Below are positions 15,731-24,283 of a stretch of 36,112 nt of DNA, one piece after another. The notes beneath the pieces were generated by a model that was not told the DNA's origin, made no database searches, and was given only the letters and a program-made list of their open reading frames with translations. How positions within the stretch are numbered: position 1 is the stretch's first letter; each line of letters opens with the position of its first letter. The stretch spans positions 1-36,112 of the forward strand of contig DBTW01000203.1 of assembly GCA_002307245.1 (NCBI GenBank), given 5' to 3'. The position numbers were made by a program, and so were the translations under genes. The stretch is from Spirochaetaceae bacterium UBA1306 (GTDB taxonomy: Bacteria; Spirochaetota; Spirochaetia; Treponematales; Rectinemataceae).

Positions 15731-16707
15731 AGCATGCGGAAAGTCCGGCCGCGAAGGCCGCAGCCTTCCTGCGCGAATACGGGTTCATCGCGATCCTGCT
15801 CGCGGTAATCGTGGGATTCTCGGTGTCGACGAACAGCTTCATGTCGATGGCCAACATCACGGGGCTCTTGCACTCCTCAGTGCCCCTCGCCATCTGGGCA
15901 GCCGGCCTCGCCCTGGTGGTCATGACCGGCAGCCTCGACATATCGATCGGATCGGTCGCCTTCTTCGCCAACGCGGTCGGGGTCATCCTCATGGTGAGGC
16001 AGGGAGTGTCGCCCGCGATCGCAGTCCCCGCGACCATCGCGATAGGCGCGTTGTGCGGACTCATAAACGGAATCGTGACGGTGTACCTGAAGGTCAACCC
16101 GCTGATAACGACCATGGGAGCCATGTTCATCTATCGCGGCCTCGCCCTCCAGCTCACGGGCTCGCGCGTTATAAGCGTGCCGCAGGGCCTACGGGCCTTC
16201 GGGAATTTCCGCCTCGGGCCGGTCTACACCGACATACTCATCGGCCTGGCCTTCCTCGTCGTCATGCACGTCGTGCATAAGAAGACACCCTTCGGGCGGC
16301 ACGTCATGGCCCTGGGCAACAACAAGGAGACCGCCGACAGAGTAGGCGTGCGGGTGAAAGCCGTGGGCCTGTCCTGCTTCGTGCTCTCCGGCCTATGCGC
16401 CGGCATAGGCGGCCTCTTCTCGGTCTTCCAGATCGGCGCGGTCACGCTCCAGATGGGCACGGGCCTCGAGTTCACCGCGATCGCCGCGATAGTGATCGGA
16501 GGCATCAGCCTCATGGGCGGCGAAGGCTCGATATTCCCAAACTACGTGCTGGGCATCCTGACCCTCGGCATCATCGAGAATGGGCTCAACCACCTCGGCG
16601 CCTCGCCTTACGTGTACCCCTTCGTGCGGGGCGGGATAATCCTCGTCGCGATGTACGCCGATTCGCTCAAACGGAACGGCAAGCCCAGGGTGCTGCTCAC
16701 CGAATGA
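15727..16707 (+). CDS. CUT2 sugar ABC importer B, permease 2 (RbsC-like)
   Basis: This 326-residue membrane protein of the RbsC family has the motif GSLDISIGS and the coupling loop KKTPFGRHVMALGNNKETADR. The start at 15727 overlaps the ATPase stop by four bases and has AAGGAG eight bases upstream. The long reading frame further upstream overlaps the ATPase gene and has no family resemblance. Together with the product at 13216-14202 it probably forms a heterodimeric channel. Confidence 0.93.
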   Translation: MKHAESPAAKAAAFLREYGFIAILLAVIVGFSVSTNSFMSMANITGLLHSSVPLAIWAAGLALVVMTGSLDISIGSVAFFANAVGVILMVRQGVSPAIAVPATIAIGALCGLINGIVTVYLKVNPLITTMGAMFIYRGLALQLTGSRVISVPQGLRAFGNFRLGPVYTDILIGLAFLVVMHVVHKKTPFGRHVMALGNNKETADRVGVRVKAVGLSCFVLSGLCAGIGGLFSVFQIGAVTLQMGTGLEFTAIAAIVIGGISLMGGEGSIFPNYVLGILTLGIIENGLNHLGASPYVYPFVRGGIILVAMYADSLKRNGKPRVLLTE

Positions 16708-16747
16708 AGCCGGACTTTCCCGCCGCTGCGCGGGAGGAGGAAAAGGA

Positions 16748-18178
16748 ATGACCAAGATAAAAGTGGGACTGCTCACGTTCTCGGACGGACGGCCCTATCT
16801 TCACCAAGAGCTTCTTCCGACGACGAGGCGCTATCAGGAAGGCCTCAAGGCGGCGCTCGAGGCCTCGGGCCTCGTCGAAGTGGTCGCGGGCGAGAGCATC
16901 ATCAACGACAACGAGTGCGCGGTCAGGGAATCAAAGAAGCTCAGAGACTCCGGGGTGGAGCTCACGATCTTCAACTACGCGATATGGTGCTACCCCCATC
17001 TCACGTCCATCGCGGCCAACTTCGCCCCCGGCCCCTACCTCCTGTTCTGCAACGTGAACCCCTCCGAGCCGGGCATGGTGGGCATGCTCGCGGCCGCGGG
17101 GACGCTGGAGCAACTCGGGATAACGCACGAGCGCCTCTGGGGCGACTCGGGCGATCCCGAGGTCGTAGCCAAGCTCTTGTCCTTCGTCAGGACCGCAGCG
17201 GCGGTCGGCCGCGTACGGGGCCAGACCTTCGGCCTCTTCGGCGGCCGCCCCATGGGAATGTACACGGCGGTGAGCAACCTCGACCAATGGAGGAGGGACT
17301 TCGGCCTCGACGTGGAGCACGTGGAGCAGCACGACATCGTCGCGTACTCGGCAGAGGTCGAGGGCAAGAAGGTCGAGTCCGCCCTGGGCTGGCTTGAAAG
17401 ATATGTAGGCGAGATCAAGTACGACGACGCGGGCCTGACGCGCGACAAGCTCAGGACCCAGATACGCTCGTACTACGCGCTCAGGCGCATCATCGCCGAG
17501 AAGAAGCTCGACTTCATCGGGATCAAGGCCCACGGCGACCTGACCGAGGACTTCGCCACGATGGACATAGCCGAGGCCTTCCTCAACGACCCCTACGATT
17601 GGGACGGCCCGCACGAACCCATCGTGGCCGCGACGGAAGCGGACATGGACGGCGCCCTGACGATGCAGTTCTTCAAGCTCATCACCGGCAAGCCCGTCCT
17701 CTTCGCGGACGTCAGACACTACGAGAGAGAGGACGATATCTGGTATTTCTCCAACTCGGGGACTCACGCGACCTACTTCGCGGGCGCCTCGATGGACCCC
17801 GCGGTGAATCTCAAGAAGGTGACCTTCTATCCCGAGAAGAACTACTACCCGGCCGGAGGCGCCTCGGTGCAGCATTTCGCCGCCCCCGGCAAGGTGACCC
17901 TCGCGCGCCTCGCGCGGAGGAACGGGCGCTACGGCCTCACCATAGTGCCCGGCGAATTCGTGGAATTCGCGAAGCCGATCGCCCTGCGCAAGGCGGCCAC
18001 GGTCACCCCCGAATGGCCGATCGCCTTCGCGCGCCTCGAGGTCGGCGCGGAGCGCTTCCTCGGCCGCTATCCCTGCAACCACATCCACGGCGTCTACGGC
18101 GACTGCGTCCGCGAGTTCCTGACGCTCGCGAAGATCCTCGGCATAGAGGCCGAGGTATTCGGAGAGGCAAAGCGATGA
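16748..18178 (+). CDS. L-fucose/L-arabinose isomerase family protein
   Basis: This 476-residue cytoplasmic protein resembles FucI/AraA aldose-ketose isomerases but is shorter than E. coli-type FucI (about 590 residues). Candidate metal ligands are Glu298 (ATEADMDG), Asp321 (LFADVRHY) and His445 or His447 (YPCNHIHGVY). The Glu-Asp spacing is close to that of FucI. FucI-type enzymes turn L-fucose, D-arabinose or D-altrose into the matching ketose. The gene has a strong ribosome-binding site (GGAGGAGGAAAAGG), lies 40 bases after the importer B permease, and overlaps the 3-epimerase gene by four bases. It therefore probably acts on the sugar brought in by importer B. The fragment at 1-300 is related. 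The substrate is not determined. Confidence 0.85.
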   Translation: MTKIKVGLLTFSDGRPYLHQELLPTTRRYQEGLKAALEASGLVEVVAGESIINDNECAVRESKKLRDSGVELTIFNYAIWCYPHLTSIAANFAPGPYLLFCNVNPSEPGMVGMLAAAGTLEQLGITHERLWGDSGDPEVVAKLLSFVRTAAAVGRVRGQTFGLFGGRPMGMYTAVSNLDQWRRDFGLDVEHVEQHDIVAYSAEVEGKKVESALGWLERYVGEIKYDDAGLTRDKLRTQIRSYYALRRIIAEKKLDFIGIKAHGDLTEDFATMDIAEAFLNDPYDWDGPHEPIVAATEADMDGALTMQFFKLITGKPVLFADVRHYEREDDIWYFSNSGTHATYFAGASMDPAVNLKKVTFYPEKNYYPAGGASVQHFAAPGKVTLARLARRNGRYGLTIVPGEFVEFAKPIALRKAATVTPEWPIAFARLEVGAERFLGRYPCNHIHGVYGDCVREFLTLAKILGIEAEVFGEAKR

Positions 18179-19035
18179 ACAAATTCGGCATCTACTACGC
18201 TTTCTGGACCCACGACTGGGACGTGGACTTCATCCCCTTCGTGAACAAGGTAGCCGACCTCGGCTTCGACATCCTCGAGGTCAACGGCGGGACGATCGCG
18301 ACCATGACCAAAGAACAGAGGCTCGCGTTGAGGCGGGAGGCCGACAAGCGCTCCATCGCGCTCACGTACTGCATCGGCCTCACCGCGAAGCACGACGTCT
18401 CGAGCGAGACGGCCTCGACACGGCGCGCGGGCGTGGCCTTCCTCCAGGACATGGCCCGCGCGATAGGCGAAATGGGGGGCGGTAAGCTCTCCGGCATCCT
18501 CTACGGCTCCTGGCCCTCGACCATCGAGCGCGTCGAGGACAAGGGCCGCCGCCGGGACCTGAGCGTCGACAGCATGAAGCAGGCGATTCGGGCCGCCGAG
18601 GACGAGGGCGTGTTCTTCAACCTCGAGGTCGTGAACCGCTTCGAACAGTTCATGCTCAACACCTGCGAAGAGGCCTGCGACTATCTCGAGCGCGTCGGCA
18701 GCCCCAACCTGAAGATGCTCCTCGACACCTACCACATGAACATCGAGGAGGACGACATCTGCGCCGCCATCAAGAAGGCGGGCAAGCGCCTGGGGCACTT
18801 CCACATAGGCGAGAACAACCGCAAGCCGCCGAGCTACGGGCACATCCCGTGGAAGGACATCGGAAAGACGCTCCGGGACATGCGCTACGACGGCACGATC
18901 GTCATGGAGCCCTTCCTCGTGCCCGGCGGGGAAGTCGGCCGGGACATCAAGGTCTGGCGGGACATAATGCCGGGCAGCGACCTCGACGTCGAGGCGAAGA
19001 AAGCGCTCGAATTCGTGAGGGAAACCCTGGCCTAA
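18175..19035 (+). CDS. Ketose 3-epimerase (D-tagatose/D-allulose 3-epimerase family)
   Basis: This 286-residue TIM-barrel enzyme matches the D-tagatose/D-psicose 3-epimerase family in length and active site. Metal ligands Glu151, Asp184, His210 and Glu245 lie one residue before the classical positions 152, 185, 211 and 246. The motifs EVVNRFEQ, DTYHMNIEEDD, HIGENNRKPP and HIPW are all typical. The enzyme moves the hydroxyl configuration at C3 of a free ketose (for example allulose to fructose, or ribulose to xylulose). Its ATG overlaps the isomerase stop codon, so the two enzymes are co-translated and probably act in sequence. The start is well fixed by the overlap and by GGAGAGG upstream. 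The exact sugar is unknown. Confidence 0.92.
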   Translation: MNKFGIYYAFWTHDWDVDFIPFVNKVADLGFDILEVNGGTIATMTKEQRLALRREADKRSIALTYCIGLTAKHDVSSETASTRRAGVAFLQDMARAIGEMGGGKLSGILYGSWPSTIERVEDKGRRRDLSVDSMKQAIRAAEDEGVFFNLEVVNRFEQFMLNTCEEACDYLERVGSPNLKMLLDTYHMNIEEDDICAAIKKAGKRLGHFHIGENNRKPPSYGHIPWKDIGKTLRDMRYDGTIVMEPFLVPGGEVGRDIKVWRDIMPGSDLDVEAKKALEFVRETLA

Positions 19036-19064
19036 GCACGCACGTTGCGCGATTTTTAATGGAA

Positions 19065-19101
19065 CGGCCCGGGGCGGCGATGGTACCCCCGCCCCGGGCC
19101 G
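19065..19101 (+). terminator. GC-rich hairpin after the importer B operon
   Basis: CGGCCCGGGGCGG (19065-19077) pairs perfectly with 19089-19101 across an 11-base loop, 30 bases after the epimerase stop. The stem is very strong but has no T-run, so intrinsic termination is uncertain. It may protect the 3' end of the operon message. Confidence 0.5.
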
Positions 19102-19108
19102 CCCGGCG

Positions 19109-19145
19109 TGGACGCAAAACCGCCCTTTGGTCTATAGTCTGCGCA
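19109..19145 (+). promoter_or_regulatory. Promoter of the PfkB-type kinase gene (leaderless)
   Basis: TATAGT (19133-19138) is preceded at 18 bases by TGGACG (19109-19114, four of six consensus bases). The predicted start is 19145, exactly the A of the ATG. No ribosome-binding site is visible. Confidence 0.45.
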
Positions 19146-20083
19146 TGCGTGCACCACAGCGTCTCCCCTACCTCGTCGTCTGCCTGAATCCGGTAATCCA
19201 GAAGACCCTCGTCTATTCGCGCCTCGACAAGGGCGAGGTCAACCGCACTGCCGAGCACCGCGTCGATGTCGCGGGCAAGGGCGTATGCTGCTCCCGCGTC
19301 CTCGGGCAGCTCGGCAGGGAAGCCCTGCACCTGACCCAGCTGGGCGGACCGACGAGGGACTGGTTCCTCGCGATGTGCGAAACCGACGGGGTCCGCGTGC
19401 GCTGGGCGGAATCGGGCTCCGACATACGCTTCTGCACGACCGTCATCGATAGCTCAGATGGCAGCGCCACCGAGCTCGTCGAGGAGGCGAGGAGCGTTTC
19501 CGAGGGCACGGGAGAGCGGATCATCGCGGCCTACCGCGAGCTCCTGCCCGCCTGCGGCACGGTGATGCTCTCGGGCACCAAGGCCGCGGGCTTCGCGCCC
19601 GATATCATGCCTCGCATGGCGGCCCTCGCGGCCGAGGCGGGCAAGCGCCTCATCCTGGACATCAAGGGCGCGGACCTCGTCGGGAGCCTGCCCTACCGCC
19701 CCGCAGTGGTGAAGCCCAACCTGGAGGAGCTCCTCCAGACCTACGCCCCCGAGCTCGCCCTGGCCGTGCGCTCCGGCGCGGCCGACGAGGGCGCGTTGCG
19801 CGATCTCGTCGCGAGCGCGGGCCGGGAGTACCAGGAGCACTACGGCTCCTGGCTCGTGGTCACCCGGGGCTCGCGGCCCACGCTTTTCTGGGATGGACAG
19901 GCGCTCCGCGAGTGCCCTACCCGGCCGGTGAAGGTCCTGAACCCGATAGGCTCCGGCGACTCCTTCAACGTAGGCGTCGCGACCGCGCTGGAGGACGGCG
20001 CGAGCATCGCGGAGGCGGTGGCCGAGGGCACAAGGCTGGGCGCGCTCAACGCCGAGCGGCTCAAGCCGGGCTCGATCGCGTGA
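19145..20083 (+). CDS. PfkB-family sugar kinase (1-phosphofructokinase / tagatose-6-phosphate kinase type)
   Basis: This 312-residue protein opens with YLVVCLNPVIQKTL, the N-terminus of the 1-phosphofructokinase branch of PfkB kinases. It has VAGKGVCCSRVLGQLG as a variant of the first signature and NPIGSGDSFNVGVATAL as the second, whose aspartate is the catalytic base. ATP-dependent phosphorylation of a ketose or ketose phosphate is expected. It lies 109 bases after the ketose 3-epimerase and could trap its product. ATG 19145 is chosen. An upstream TTG at 19127 would overlap the -10 element. The gene ends inside the convergent GH3 gene, with a 23-base overlap. The substrate remains a guess: tagatose-6-phosphate, fructose-1-type or another ketose. 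Confidence 0.87.
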   Translation: MRAPQRLPYLVVCLNPVIQKTLVYSRLDKGEVNRTAEHRVDVAGKGVCCSRVLGQLGREALHLTQLGGPTRDWFLAMCETDGVRVRWAESGSDIRFCTTVIDSSDGSATELVEEARSVSEGTGERIIAAYRELLPACGTVMLSGTKAAGFAPDIMPRMAALAAEAGKRLILDIKGADLVGSLPYRPAVVKPNLEELLQTYAPELALAVRSGAADEGALRDLVASAGREYQEHYGSWLVVTRGSRPTLFWDGQALRECPTRPVKVLNPIGSGDSFNVGVATALEDGASIAEAVAEGTRLGALNAERLKPGSIA

Positions 20084-22412
20084 CGGTGGCCTTCGTCTCG
20101 TAGCGCGAGCGCTTCACGACCCGGCGATCGCCCTGGAGGGAGCAGGTCCCTCGGAGCCTGATGTCGCGGGAGGAACTCCCGACCAGGAATTCGACGTCGC
20201 CGCTCTCGACCGCGAAGTTCATGTCCCGGTCGTAGAAGCCGAGCTGCTCGGTGGAAAGGCTAAACGTTATGCGCTTCTTCTCGCCCGGTACCGTGCCGAA
20301 CCTCGCGAAGCCCACCAGCTCCATGACGGGGCGGGTGACGTCGGCCAGGAGATCGTGCGCGTAGAGCTGCACGACTTCCTCGGAGGCGCGGCCCCCCGTA
20401 TTGGCTACCGAGCAGGCGACCTCGATCGTCCCCCCGATATCGGCCCGCTCGGGCACCGAGAGCTCCGAGTAGGCGAAGCTTGAATAGCCGAGGCCGTGGC
20501 CGAAGGCATACAGGGGCGAGGAACTTTCGTCGACGTAGTTGCCCTTCCAATGGCTCCTCCCCCCCGAGGGCTTGTGCGCATAGAAGACGGGCAGCTGCCC
20601 CACGGAGCGCGGGAAAGAAATCGGCGTCCGTCCCGCAGGCGAGACGGAGCCGAAGAGGACTGCGGCGACCGCGGCCGCGCCTTCCTCGCCGGGGAACCAG
20701 GCCTCGACTATGGCGTCCATGTGCTCGTCCTCCCAGGTCAGGGAGAGGGGACGGCCGCTGACGAGGACGAGGATGATCGGCTTTCCGATCGCGGCCAATT
20801 CGTGCAAGAGTTCCTTCTGGAGGCCGGGGAGGTCGAGCGACGCGCGATCGCGGGCTTCGCCCGAAGTGCAGCCCTCGACGAGGCCGGCCTTGTCGCCCAT
20901 GACCGCGATGACGAGGTCCGAGGAGGAGGCCGCGCGCAGCGCCTCGGCGAAAAGCTCCTTATCGCCGCCGATGACCCGGCATCCCGCCGCGTGAACGAAC
21001 TCGATTTCCGGCGCCTCCTTCCGCAGGCCCGCCAGTATCCCGTCCATCTTCGGGAGCTCCTCCTGTACCGACACCAGGTCGTCGGGCAGGGAGGTGTTGG
21101 CGAAGTTGTCCGACTTCATGTCAAGCAGGGACTCGACGTGGGCGGGATAGGTATAGTCGCCCAGCATGTTGCGCAGGTCGTCGGCGTTCGGGCCAACGAC
21201 CGCGATCCGCTTCTTGGAGCGCGAGAGGGGGAGGATGCCGTCGTTCTTCAGGAGGACTATGGACTTCTCGGCGGCCTCGCGCGAGAAGGCACGCTGCTCC
21301 TCGGTCTGGAAGTGCTTCGCCGCCGCGTCGGGGTCGACATAGGGCTCGTCGAAGAGGCCGAGCTCGAATTTAAGGGTGAGCACGCGGGCTAGCGATTTAT
21401 CCACGACGGACAGGTCGACGGCACCCTTCTCCACCGCCGCGACCAGGGGCTCGCCGTAGCAGTCGGTCGAGGGAAGCTCGACGTCGACGCCGGCGACCAG
21501 GGCCATGCGAGCCGCGTCGTCCTTGTCGCCGGCCGCGTGGTGGTAGTCGAAAACCATGTTGATGCCGAAGTAGTCGCTAACGACGATCCCTTCGAAGCCC
21601 CACTCCTCGCGCAGCACCGTGCCGAGGAGCCAGGCGTTCGTGTGGCAGGGCACGCCGTCCAGCTCGTGATAGCCCGGCATGATCGAGCGGAGCTTGCCCT
21701 CGCGCACCGCTACTTCGAAGGGATACAGGTAGGTTTCGGCCAACTCCCGGCTCGGGATATGGGCGGGAGCCCAGTTCATGCCGCCCTCCGAGGCTCCGTA
21801 GCCGACGAAGTGCTTGCCCGTCGCCACGATCCCGCGTCTAGTGTCCCCTCCCTGGAGACCCTTGATGTAGGCGACGCCCATCCTCGAGGCGAGGTAAGGG
21901 TCCTCGCCGAAGGTCTCCTCAGTCCTCCCCCAGCGCGGATCGCGCGTTACATCCAAGAGGGGCGCGAGGGCCTGCCGCGCGCCGAGGGCGAGCATCTGCT
22001 CGCGGATGATTTCGCCCATCCTCTCCGGGATCGAGGGATCGAAGCTCGCCGCGACTCCGAGGGCCTGAGGAAAGACGTCCGCCCCCCGGGTGAGATAGCC
22101 TGAGCAGGCCTCCTCGTGGATCAGGGCGGGTATGCCGAGCCTGGTCCTCTCGACGAGATAGTGCTGGATCTCGTTGGCCAGCCTAGCGGAGGCCTCGGGA
22201 CGCTGCAGCCCCGCCCCTCCCAGGCGCGTTATTTGACCTAGGCCGTCGCCCATCCTGGCGGCCGCCCGCTCGGGGTCGAAGCTCGACTTCTTCAGGATCT
22301 CGTACACCCAGATTCCGCGAAGCTGGGCCGTCTTCTCGCGCAGGGTCATGCGACCTATGAGGTCCTCGACTCGACGGACCGTCGGGATAGAGGCGTTCTT
22401 ATATTCTTCCAT
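20061..22412 (-). CDS. Glycoside hydrolase family 3 (beta-glucosidase/beta-xylosidase type), cytoplasmic
   Basis: This 783-residue protein has the GH3 (beta/alpha)8 barrel, the following alpha/beta sandwich and a C-terminal fibronectin-III-like domain. The nucleophile is Asp280 in GIVVSDYFGI. Other conserved sites are Arg-Trp-Gly-Arg in DPRWGRTEETFGEDP and Lys200-His201 in GKHFVGYG. C-terminal landmarks are LVSGRPLSLTWE and the late PLYAFGHGLGYSSF. There is no signal peptide, so it should cleave imported beta-linked oligosaccharides inside the cell. GGGGAG precedes ATG 22412. It is the last gene of the CUT1 importer operon, 36 bases after the permease, and its 3' end overlaps the PfkB gene by 23 bases. 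Whether it prefers glucosides or xylosides cannot be read from the sequence. Confidence 0.94.
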   Translation of the reverse strand: MEEYKNASIPTVRRVEDLIGRMTLREKTAQLRGIWVYEILKKSSFDPERAAARMGDGLGQITRLGGAGLQRPEASARLANEIQHYLVERTRLGIPALIHEEACSGYLTRGADVFPQALGVAASFDPSIPERMGEIIREQMLALGARQALAPLLDVTRDPRWGRTEETFGEDPYLASRMGVAYIKGLQGGDTRRGIVATGKHFVGYGASEGGMNWAPAHIPSRELAETYLYPFEVAVREGKLRSIMPGYHELDGVPCHTNAWLLGTVLREEWGFEGIVVSDYFGINMVFDYHHAAGDKDDAARMALVAGVDVELPSTDCYGEPLVAAVEKGAVDLSVVDKSLARVLTLKFELGLFDEPYVDPDAAAKHFQTEEQRAFSREAAEKSIVLLKNDGILPLSRSKKRIAVVGPNADDLRNMLGDYTYPAHVESLLDMKSDNFANTSLPDDLVSVQEELPKMDGILAGLRKEAPEIEFVHAAGCRVIGGDKELFAEALRAASSSDLVIAVMGDKAGLVEGCTSGEARDRASLDLPGLQKELLHELAAIGKPIILVLVSGRPLSLTWEDEHMDAIVEAWFPGEEGAAAVAAVLFGSVSPAGRTPISFPRSVGQLPVFYAHKPSGGRSHWKGNYVDESSSPLYAFGHGLGYSSFAYSELSVPERADIGGTIEVACSVANTGGRASEEVVQLYAHDLLADVTRPVMELVGFARFGTVPGEKKRITFSLSTEQLGFYDRDMNFAVESGDVEFLVGSSSRDIRLRGTCSLQGDRRVVKRSRYETKATVTRSSPA

Positions 22413-22448
22413 CGTGCTCCCCTTTCCTCCGAGGCGGGGCGGTTGCGG

Positions 22449-23294
22449 TCAACCTTTCACCGCGCCCGCCATCATTCCCCGGATCAATTTATCCTGTCCG
22501 AAGATAAACGCGATGATCATGGGAAGTGCAGACAAGGTCAGCACGGTCATGATCAAGGCGGTGTTGGACGAGTATTGTCCTTGGTAATCCCACACGGCCA
22601 GGGGCAAGGTCCGGTTCGCGCTGGACTGGGTCAGCACCATGGCGAAGCAGAACTCGTTCCACATATTCACGCCGTCGTAGATGGCGATGGTCGCCATGCC
22701 CGGGATGGAGAGGGGAAAGATCACCCTCGTGAAGGTCGCCAGCTTGTCGCAGCCGTCGATCTCCGCGGCCTCCTCGATCTCCTTGGGCATCTCGTGCATG
22801 AAACCGGTGAGGATGAAGACGGAGATGGGGAGATTGAAGGCGACATAGGGGCCTATCAGCGCCCAGATGGTATCGTAGATGCCCATGCGCTGAGTCAGCA
22901 TGAAGATCGGGATGAGTGTGACGTGGATGGGGATGGCCATCAGCGCCACCACGAAGCCGAAGAGGGGCTTGTTCAGCCGGAAGCGCAGCCGGGCGAAGAC
23001 GTAGGAGGCCGCCGCGGAACTGAGCACGAGAATGAGGAGAGAGAGGCCGATGACGACGACGCTGTTGACAAAATAGTGCCAGAATCCGCCTCTGATGACC
23101 GAGGCGAAGTTGACCAGTGTCGGCTTCATCGGGAGTGCGAAGACGCCGTGCCCGAGGATCTCGTAGCGTTGCTTTATGCTCGAGATCAGCATGTAGTAGA
23201 AAGGGAGGCCGGCTACGACGAGCCACAGCGCCGCGAAGGCGCCTGCGAGGATCTTATAGGCGAGGAGCCTTGAGACGATTTTTTTATCACTCAT
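22449..23294 (-). CDS. CUT1 carbohydrate ABC importer C, permease (MalG/LacG-like)
   Basis: This 281-residue inner-membrane protein has about six helices. The EAA motif that docks the ATPase reads EEAAEIDGCDKLATFTRVIFP, and the C-terminus is short (QDKLIRGMMAGAVKG), typical of MalG-like subunits. It overlaps the partner permease gene by eight bases. The operon also contains a binding protein and a GH3 enzyme but no ATPase gene, so a shared MsmX/UgpC-type ATPase encoded elsewhere is expected (established for many CUT1 systems, inferred here). Confidence 0.94.
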   Translation of the reverse strand: MSDKKIVSRLLAYKILAGAFAALWLVVAGLPFYYMLISSIKQRYEILGHGVFALPMKPTLVNFASVIRGGFWHYFVNSVVVIGLSLLILVLSSAAASYVFARLRFRLNKPLFGFVVALMAIPIHVTLIPIFMLTQRMGIYDTIWALIGPYVAFNLPISVFILTGFMHEMPKEIEEAAEIDGCDKLATFTRVIFPLSIPGMATIAIYDGVNMWNEFCFAMVLTQSSANRTLPLAVWDYQGQYSSNTALIMTVLTLSALPMIIAFIFGQDKLIRGMMAGAVKG

Positions 23295-24201
23295 AGGACT
23301 CGCCCCTTCCGTTTCTCTTGAGGGCCCACAGTGTTCCGAGGGATGCGGCGGTAACTATCGCGAACATCGCCGTGGCTATGGTCGAGCCGTAGCCCATCTT
23401 CATGATCGTGAAGGCGTTCTTGTACATGTAGGTGGCCATGAGTTCGGTGGAGCCCGAGGGGCCGCCCTCGGTCATCACGTAGACGAGATCGAAGTACTTG
23501 AGCGAGCCGACCATCGACATGACGATCGCGTTGTAGAGGATGCCGCGCATCATGGGCAGGGCGAAGGAGAAGAAGTACCGCGACTCGCTCGCCCCGTCGA
23601 TGATCGCCGCCTCGTGCACGTCTTCGGGCAAGGTGTTGAGGCCGGCGAGGAAGTAGATCATGTAGAAGGGCGTGAACTGCCAGCAGATCACGAAGATGAC
23701 CGAGTAGATGGCGATCTTGGGATCGCCCAGGAAGTCCGGGCTTGTGCCGCTCAAGGCCCGCGCCAAGGGGGCGAAGAGACCGAATTCGGGATCGAAGATC
23801 GAGCGGAAGAGGAAGCCGATCGCGACCGAGGACATGAGCATCGGCAGGAAGTAGACGACTTTGAGAAGGGTGACCCGCCCGCCGCCCTTGTAGAGCAGGA
23901 GGGCCAGCGCCATGCCGATGGGCAGCTGGGTGGCTATGGAGAACGCGACGATCCGGAGATTGTTCAGGAGGGCGAGGCCGAAGCGCTCGTCGCCCCACAG
24001 TGCCCCCCAGTTGGCCAGGCCCACGAATTCCTTAACCGCGTCCGCGCCGTTCCAGTCGAAGGCGCTCAGCTGAATCGAGTTGAAGATCGAGACGAGGAGG
24101 AATACGACGATGAAAAAAAAGGCCGGCGCCAAGAGCAGCACGGCGGTGACGCGCGTCGATCTTTGTCTGTCCCTCCCCAGCGTATACGAAGCGGAGATCA
24201 C
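23287..24201 (-). CDS. CUT1 carbohydrate ABC importer C, permease (MalF/LacF-like)
   Basis: This 304-residue membrane protein has a first helix at about residues 18-42 (VTAVLLLAPAFFFIVVFLLV). The EAA loop is DVHEAAIIDGASESRYFFSF, and MSMVGSLKYFDLVYVMTEGGP, split by a helix, is typical of the MalF/UgpA group. The start is GTG 24201 with GGGAGGAG upstream. It lies 82 bases after the binding-protein gene, a gap holding a strong hairpin. It forms the translocation pore with the MalG-like product. Confidence 0.93.
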   Translation of the reverse strand: MISASYTLGRDRQRSTRVTAVLLLAPAFFFIVVFLLVSIFNSIQLSAFDWNGADAVKEFVGLANWGALWGDERFGLALLNNLRIVAFSIATQLPIGMALALLLYKGGGRVTLLKVVYFLPMLMSSVAIGFLFRSIFDPEFGLFAPLARALSGTSPDFLGDPKIAIYSVIFVICWQFTPFYMIYFLAGLNTLPEDVHEAAIIDGASESRYFFSFALPMMRGILYNAIVMSMVGSLKYFDLVYVMTEGGPSGSTELMATYMYKNAFTIMKMGYGSTIATAMFAIVTAASLGTLWALKRNGRGESYE

Positions 24202-24234
24202 GGCGGACTCCTCCCTGGCGCGAGAAGATCGGAA

Positions 24235-24260
24235 CGGCGCCCGTCACGCGACGGGCGCCG
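24235..24260 (-). repeat. Intercistronic hairpin after importer C binding-protein gene
   Basis: CGGCGCCCGT (24235-24244) and ACGGGCGCCG (24251-24260) form a perfect ten-base stem with a six-base loop and no T-run. It lies between the binding-protein and permease genes. It is the CUT1 counterpart of the hairpins in the CUT2 operons of this window. Confidence 0.72.
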
Positions 24261-24283
24261 CTCCAGACGGCTTCGGCTCGAGA

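Noticed and set aside
16931..18088. Minus-strand open frame opposite the FucI-like isomerase
   Set aside because: Same reasoning: an antisense frame of a conserved enzyme, without ribosome-binding site or recognisable domain.
24235..24260. True operon terminator at the hairpin between binding-protein and permease genes
   Set aside because: There is no T-run, the downstream permease has no separate promoter that I can see, and the same arrangement recurs in three other operons, so an intercistronic role fits better.
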